64,000 nt of DNA from Cordia subcordata (lineage: Eukaryota > Streptophyta > Magnoliopsida > Boraginales > Cordiaceae): contig JAPTOF010000010.1 in NCBI GenBank assembly GCA_028554755.1, forward strand, positions 10,948,001-11,012,000, in the 5' to 3' direction. The first letter of the stretch is position 1, and the number at the start of each line of letters is the position of its first letter. Below are positions 59,181-64,000 of this stretch, piece after piece. Both the position numbers and the translations under genes were made by a program. Below the pieces are notes generated by a model. It saw nothing but the letters and a program-made list of their open reading frames with translations. It was not told the origin of the DNA and did not search any database.

Positions 59181-59984
59181 TTGATGATTGCAAAGAAAAG
59201 ATTGTTTAGACAACCCACAATTTCTTACCTTGCCACTAGTGATTGCCAAAATAAGCTTTTATATGTCATCTAATTGTTTGTAGAAATATTTTTCTTCTGA
59301 TCGAGTTGAATGGAGGGGCTACAAGGGGATGAATCTTACATATATCTAGGATCTAAGCATAGTTTGGGAGCTGTTCATTCAGCTAATGGCTAAGATTAAA
59401 AACGTAACCCCTATTTTCAATAATTAAGTTTTTATAAGATAACTTGACTGTTTATAACAAGGTTTTACCTTTTATAAAAGTTTATTTTGACTTTATACAC
59501 ATATCTTGAATGTTTTCATGATGAAAATTGAAGAGATTGATATGTGACTTGTGCCTTTATGTGCTTAATCCATTACTATGTCAAATTGTGTTGAGAATGC
59601 TTTTGGTAAAAAGTTTGTGCTTTAGATTGCTAAACCTATCTTGAGGATGAAGAAACTCACAAAGAAGATTGTTTGTGCTGGATGATTTATATTTATCGAA
59701 TTTAACTCTGTGTTATTAAGGACTCGTTGGGATTGACTTTTTTTAAAAGTATTTTTTTAATAACAACTTTGAAAGAAATGTTTTTTTTTATAAGCTAAAA
59801 ATTCCGATTTCTTAAAAAAGTTATATTTGAGTTTCGTTTAGAATTTCAATTTTTCGAAAGCCCAACCAAATAATTATTGTTAAAAGGATACAACTTTTTC
59901 AAAAGAAAAAGTATTTTTTTTCCTTAAAAAAATGAAACAAGCCTAAGAAGTGGGAGGTTTACTTGACACAATAGATAAGGGTTT
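59181..59984. other. Spacer, nothing recognised
   Basis: 59173-59345 is the paralogue of 56930-57250. The rest is AT-rich without features. Confidence 0.4.
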
Positions 59985-60190
59985 TTTTTTTTTTGGTTCA
60001 CCCCTGTGTATCGCCTCGTTGACTTTATTATCTGGTGCCCCATAGGGGTAGGATGAGGTTTTTCTAAATTGACAGATGCAAGGATGGTACTAAGGGTTTA
60101 CCCTTATACCAAGTGTAGAGGCGGGCAAAGAACGGGTGAACTTTTAGTAAGTGCGAGGTAGGGGTATGTGAACCCACCCCTACTCCACTT
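59985..60190. mobile_element. GC-richer MITE, hAT-like family, copy 1
   Basis: TGGTGCCCCATAGGGGTAGG, GTAAGTGCGAGGTAGGGGT and GAACCCACCCCTACTCC. The same words occur inverted at 63555-63780 (GCCCCTACCTATGGGGCACC, CACAAACCCCTACTCC). Ends not fixed. Confidence 0.5.
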
Positions 60191-60618
60191 TGTTGTCATT
60201 CTTGCCAAACAGTGTAAAATCTATATTTAATTATTAATCTACCATCACATTAAGCTTAAATAAATTTTTATAACAACACATAGCTCTATGAAGGAAAGTT
60301 CTTGGAAACGAAAATATAGAGACAACGACGTGGCATCAAATAGAAGTCCACTAACATTTGGTTTGCTATCTTTTCACTACTACTTATGTCTCTTTGAAGC
60401 TTTTTCGGCATCGAGTTATAATAACCCACAATTGAAAAGAGCTTTAAGTTTCCTCCAAATTTTCATTGACTTATTGACACAACCGGTCTCGTTAAACATA
60501 GCAGCAAAACAAAAAAAAAAAGAGGAAAAAAGAGGAAAAAAATTTGTGGCCCAAAAACTTGACCAAAATGGGGGCAAATATGAAATTTCACTATCCTTGT
60601 AACTATTTTACCCTTACT

Positions 60619-60661
<43 letters not shown>

Positions 60662-60749
60662 GGTTTAATTTAAACTTTTTTTACTTTAATAATTACTTTT
60701 CAATTAATTATTACATTTTTATTGTATTTCTTACCTTCCCAAAACATTA
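60191..60749. other. Spacer with TA microsatellite
   Basis: (TA)n at 60622-60659. The open frame 60288-60602 ends in a Lys-rich homopolymer and has no domain. Confidence 0.5.
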
Positions 60750-61900
60750 TCTCTCTTCCACTCTATACACCGTATAATATTTCTTGCTATGGTAGTTCTT
60801 TAATAATTTTATACTTTGCTTGTTCTCCTTGACACGAAACAAATGATGAAGATAACAATACTTTTATCTCTTGCTAATTCTAATCTCTCTCTCTCTATCC
60901 ATGCAATGCTCCTCTCTCTCTCTCTTTTTTGGCCAAAACATATTGCTCTTCTCGATGGAAGCAAATTTAACGAAGTTGGAATAACATTAAAGGGTATACT
61001 ACTGTGGTCAACTGATAATCTCTTTCAGATTTTGTGAATTTTGTAATTCTATTTTTTTTTTGGTAATTTTGTGTTTATATCTTTTGTTTTTATTACTAAT
61101 TAATAAAAACAAAACCAACAAAAATTAAAAATTACTAATTTTTGCTCAAATTAAAAGATGCTTACAATGACGTGGCACCTCTCTATTATTCTTTAAAATG
61201 ATCATTGTTAAGTTTTTTATATTTTATATTTTTTCTATAAAAATCCTATGAGCATAATTTTATATGCAATTTTTCATTTTAAACATCCTATAAACAAGAT
61301 CTTTTATATTATTTGTTTTTTTAATTTTGTTATTGAATAATTATTGAAAACGAAGCTCAAAAAATTAAAAATTATTGTTGTTGCCTCAATTAAAAGATAG
61401 TTAATATGACATGTCACCTCCCAAGGCTTCTTAAAAAATAATGTAGCCTCTTCCAAAGTCTTTTGAGATTTTGAGATATAATTTTGTATTTATATATTTG
61501 TATATGAAAGAAGGTATATGCTTTTTTGGTAATGCCACATGTCATAATACTAAATCCTCTTCTATATCCAACAAAATATGTAATCTAACCTGTCATGTAC
61601 ATAAAACTACTATCTAATTTAAATTTATTCAATCACCAATTAATAATATTCAAAAATGTTTTATTGCTTCTTTTAATATTAGATCATTTGTTATATTACA
61701 TTCTCAGTTTAAATATTTTATTCAATTACTAAAAAATTCTCATAAGAACATTATTAGCATTGGAAACTTACTACGAATTAAACTTTAAAAAATATATTTG
61801 CATTTGATTCTTACATAGAATGTGAAAGTTGTCTATCGGTAATAAACAAATATATTAAAAACATGCAATTTTCTCGTGCACTGCATGGGATACACTCTAG
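60750..61900 (+). mobile_element. Probable non-autonomous Helitron
   Basis: 3' end: TCTCGTGCACTGCATGGGA forms an 8-pair stem (61872-61890), then TACACTCTAG (61900) and host T, the Helitron pattern. A candidate 5' end is TCTCTCTTCCACTC at 60750 after host A, but TC-rich repeats make this uncertain. The interior has two diverged direct copies of about 220 bp (61085-61300 and 61310-61500) with ATGACGTGGCACCTC / ATGACATGTCACCTC words. Confidence 0.55.
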
Positions 61901-62238
61901 TTTTATTAGATGAGATGGTAACTCAATAGAGACTGAATCTCCCAAGAGTGAAGACCTAAGTTTAAATTCTATGGGAGGATGAGCAGAAGGGTGAAAAAAA
62001 ATTAAAATATTAAGGAGCTATCTGAAAAATAAGGCAACATAGGACTAGACATAGTTACCCCCTTCAAAATTAATGACCTTCAGATAAAAATGATAATGCA
62101 TGAAATATAATCAATTTTTTTCTTGAATTAAAAAATGGTGTCCACATCTGAAATAATATTGCAATTAAGAAAATAATATTAATAATTTTTTTTATAAAAT
62201 ATAATATTGTCCATATTGACTAAGCTATCCATGGGGAT
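61901..62238. other. Spacer, weak SINE-like words
   Basis: GATGGTAACTCAATAGAGAC and AAGTTTAAATTCTATGGGAGG (61912-61976) are faintly tRNA/SINE-like. No clear element. Confidence 0.3.
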
Positions 62239-62262
62239 TAAGGGGGTCAAATGACCCCCTTA
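62239..62262. other. Perfect 11-bp hairpin
   Basis: TAAGGGGGTCA, AA loop, TGACCCCCTTA. Stands out as GC-rich within AT-rich sequence. Could be part of an eroded transposon end. Confidence 0.8.
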
Positions 62263-63554
62263 TAAGGGTTAGCATTCAGTTTAACTGAACCAAAACAAAA
62301 ATTAAATTTTAATAATTAAATTTCTAAATTTTTAAAAATTAATAACCAAACCCAAACCGAGTTATATTGATAACAATAATCATTTAACTAAATTTTTTTA
62401 GTTCGAGTCGATTATAATTGAAATAGCAGACTTCTTTGAAAAATCAAAGATTAGTCAAAGTTTCACCAAAAATAATCAAATTCTATGTAATTATAATAAC
62501 TGAATTCCAATATACATCATCGAATTAGTGTTTCAATTAGTTTTTTTAAATGCTAATAATCTTAACTTTTTGAATTAATTTTTGTAGTATTTTAGTTATT
62601 TTTATTTTCTATCTTAGCTTTAATGTCTTGTCTTATTAATTTTTTTTTGTCATATCATTATGTTTTACAATTTTTTTTCTACCCTATAGTTCTTATGTAT
62701 TTTTATTTTTATTTTCTTTTATATTTCTCTACCAAAGAAAAAAATATCTTCAGTCACTTATTTTTTTGCCATATCTTTCACACATATAATGCGTAGAAAA
62801 TGGTCAGGTAACATTTATGTATGTCTTTGTAGAAAAATGGTCATGTAACATTTATGTTGCATAGAGAATGGTCATTTTATGTTTTTTTTTTTTCTCTGTT
62901 ATGTTTCTATACTAAAGAAAAATGTTTTTAATCAATTTTTCTTTTTTGTCATGCATAAGTTTGTCTTTTATGATTGAAAATATGATTCAGCTAGACTCTT
63001 ACACTTTAAATACGTAAAAAATGATTATGCAATATTCTTATTTGTTTTTCTATGTAAGTAACCATTTGAAAAGACGTAACGTTTGAAAAATAAAATATAA
63101 AATTCTTTCATACTAACATAAATACTATAACAATCATCTATTAAATTATTTTTTATAAAATATATTAACGTTTTATAAATTTAAATTAAGATCTTAATAT
63201 TATAAAGTAAAATTTTATTAAATCTTGAACACCACGATTTATTCTAGATGATTGTGTGAAATTACTTTTACTTTACATGTAATTTTTTTAGAGAAAAATT
63301 TATATAAAGTTATGGAGCCAAATTTTTGAAAAAAATAAAAGGTAAATAATTTTTTATTAAAAAAAGAAAAAATGATAAATACAAGCAACAATGAAAAGAG
63401 AGAATATGTGTCGTGTAAAAAATGAAGTGAGAGAATGAGAGAGAGAAATGGAAAATTACACCACAGACCTTCACAAGGTGGTCATTCATTTAGTATCATA
63501 TTCCTTTATATTAAAAAATAATAATAATACTAGCGCACACACAGCTAGTGATGT
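62263..63554. other. AT-rich spacer, nothing recognised
   Basis: GTCATGTAACATTTATGT words recur around 62810-62880 with short spacing. No gene. Confidence 0.5.
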
Positions 63555-64000
63555 CAGTGGGACGGAGTTCACAAACCCCTACTCCACACTTGGTATTTTT
63601 CCACCTGCCCCTACCCTACCCCTATATCTATACCGGGATTTTTTCCCGACTACCATCCCCGCCCCTACCAGTGTTTTTTATACCATGCCCCTACCTATGG
63701 GGCACCTATCAACAAAAGTCAAAAGAGTGGTAGTATCGGGACAAAACACCTACTTGTTAAGCCCCTATATGTCAAGTAAAATCTATATTTTTTTCATTAG
63801 ATAAAAATAAATAAAAAACAACATAAATCATGCACCAAACCTTAACACATCAAATTCAAACTCTAATACTTAAAATTGAACATAATTTTACAACAATAAC
63901 ACATTAAATCCAAACTTACTCCAAATCATAATTATTAAACATAACATAATATATATATGTGTGTGTGTGTGTGTGTGTATACAGGGGCAGGGTCACCCGA
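63555..64000. mobile_element. GC-richer MITE, hAT-like family, copy 2 (may run past the edge)
   Basis: GACGGAGTTCACAAACCCC, CCTGCCCCTACCCTACCCC and GCCCCTACCTATGGGGCACC. The window ends at CAGGGGCAGGGTCACCC (63981 on), possibly another end of the same or a neighbouring copy. A (TA)(TG)n microsatellite lies at 63950-63979. The open frame 63448-63804 reads through the element and is not a gene. Confidence 0.5.

Noticed and set aside
60288..60602. Protein gene of 104 codons
   Set aside because: Ends in poly-Lys from an A-run and shows no recognisable family.

Overview
This is a gene-poor, AT-rich stretch of a plant nuclear genome, almost certainly a eudicot. Evidence: nested Ty3/Gypsy (Athila-like) and Ty1/Copia (SIRE-like, Tork-like) LTR retrotransposons, solo LTRs, foldback MITEs, a hAT-type element, Helitron-type termini, long AT-rich spacers, and one well-preserved gene for a plastid-type class I phospholipase A1. 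The species cannot be fixed from the sequence alone. All retroelement proteins here are broken.

Layout. 1-13420: a minus-strand SIRE-like Copia element (left end outside the window) whose gag is split by a complete 11.4 kb Athila-like Gypsy element (484-11859, LTRs of about 2 kb, target duplication GTACT, tRNA-Asp primer site). 13421-18060: a decayed plus-strand Copia element with gag, protease, integrase, RT and RNase H remnants. 18061-22896: AT-rich spacer with foldback elements and a 111-bp tandem duplication. 22897-24282 (minus): the phospholipase A1 gene, the only gene I would call functional. 24283-33221: spacer with two more foldback copies and a 2.7 kb zone of degenerate TTTGTTCA phrase repeats. 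33222-33400: antisense fragment of organellar large-subunit rRNA. 33663-38960: a Tork-like Copia element lacking gag, with a 1-kb solo LTR inside its RT gene. 38970-41731 and 47753-49579: further SIRE-like LTRs, all minus strand. 42731-46022 and 51421-55173: a 3.3 kb direct repeat, each copy carrying the same 1.16 kb terminal-inverted-repeat element; copy A has a further tandem duplication cut by a Helitron-type end, copy B has a private 0.46 kb insertion. Between the copies lie two exon-like stretches on the minus strand with good splice donors. 55174-64000: spacer with a LINE-like tail, a probable solo LTR, a 0.92 kb hAT-type element with 8-bp duplication, a probable Helitron and GC-rich hAT-like MITEs.

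There is no operon-like or multi-gene pathway logic here. The organising principle is layered insertion, so order of events can be read from who interrupts whom: SIRE before Athila; Tork-like element before its solo LTR; block duplication before the copy-specific changes. I saw nothing that convincingly looks like a new biochemical system. The most unusual items are the TG...CA-bounded 3.3 kb direct repeats, the TTTGTTCA phrase zone that switches strand, and the duplicated hairpin-plus-polypurine tract in the Athila element.
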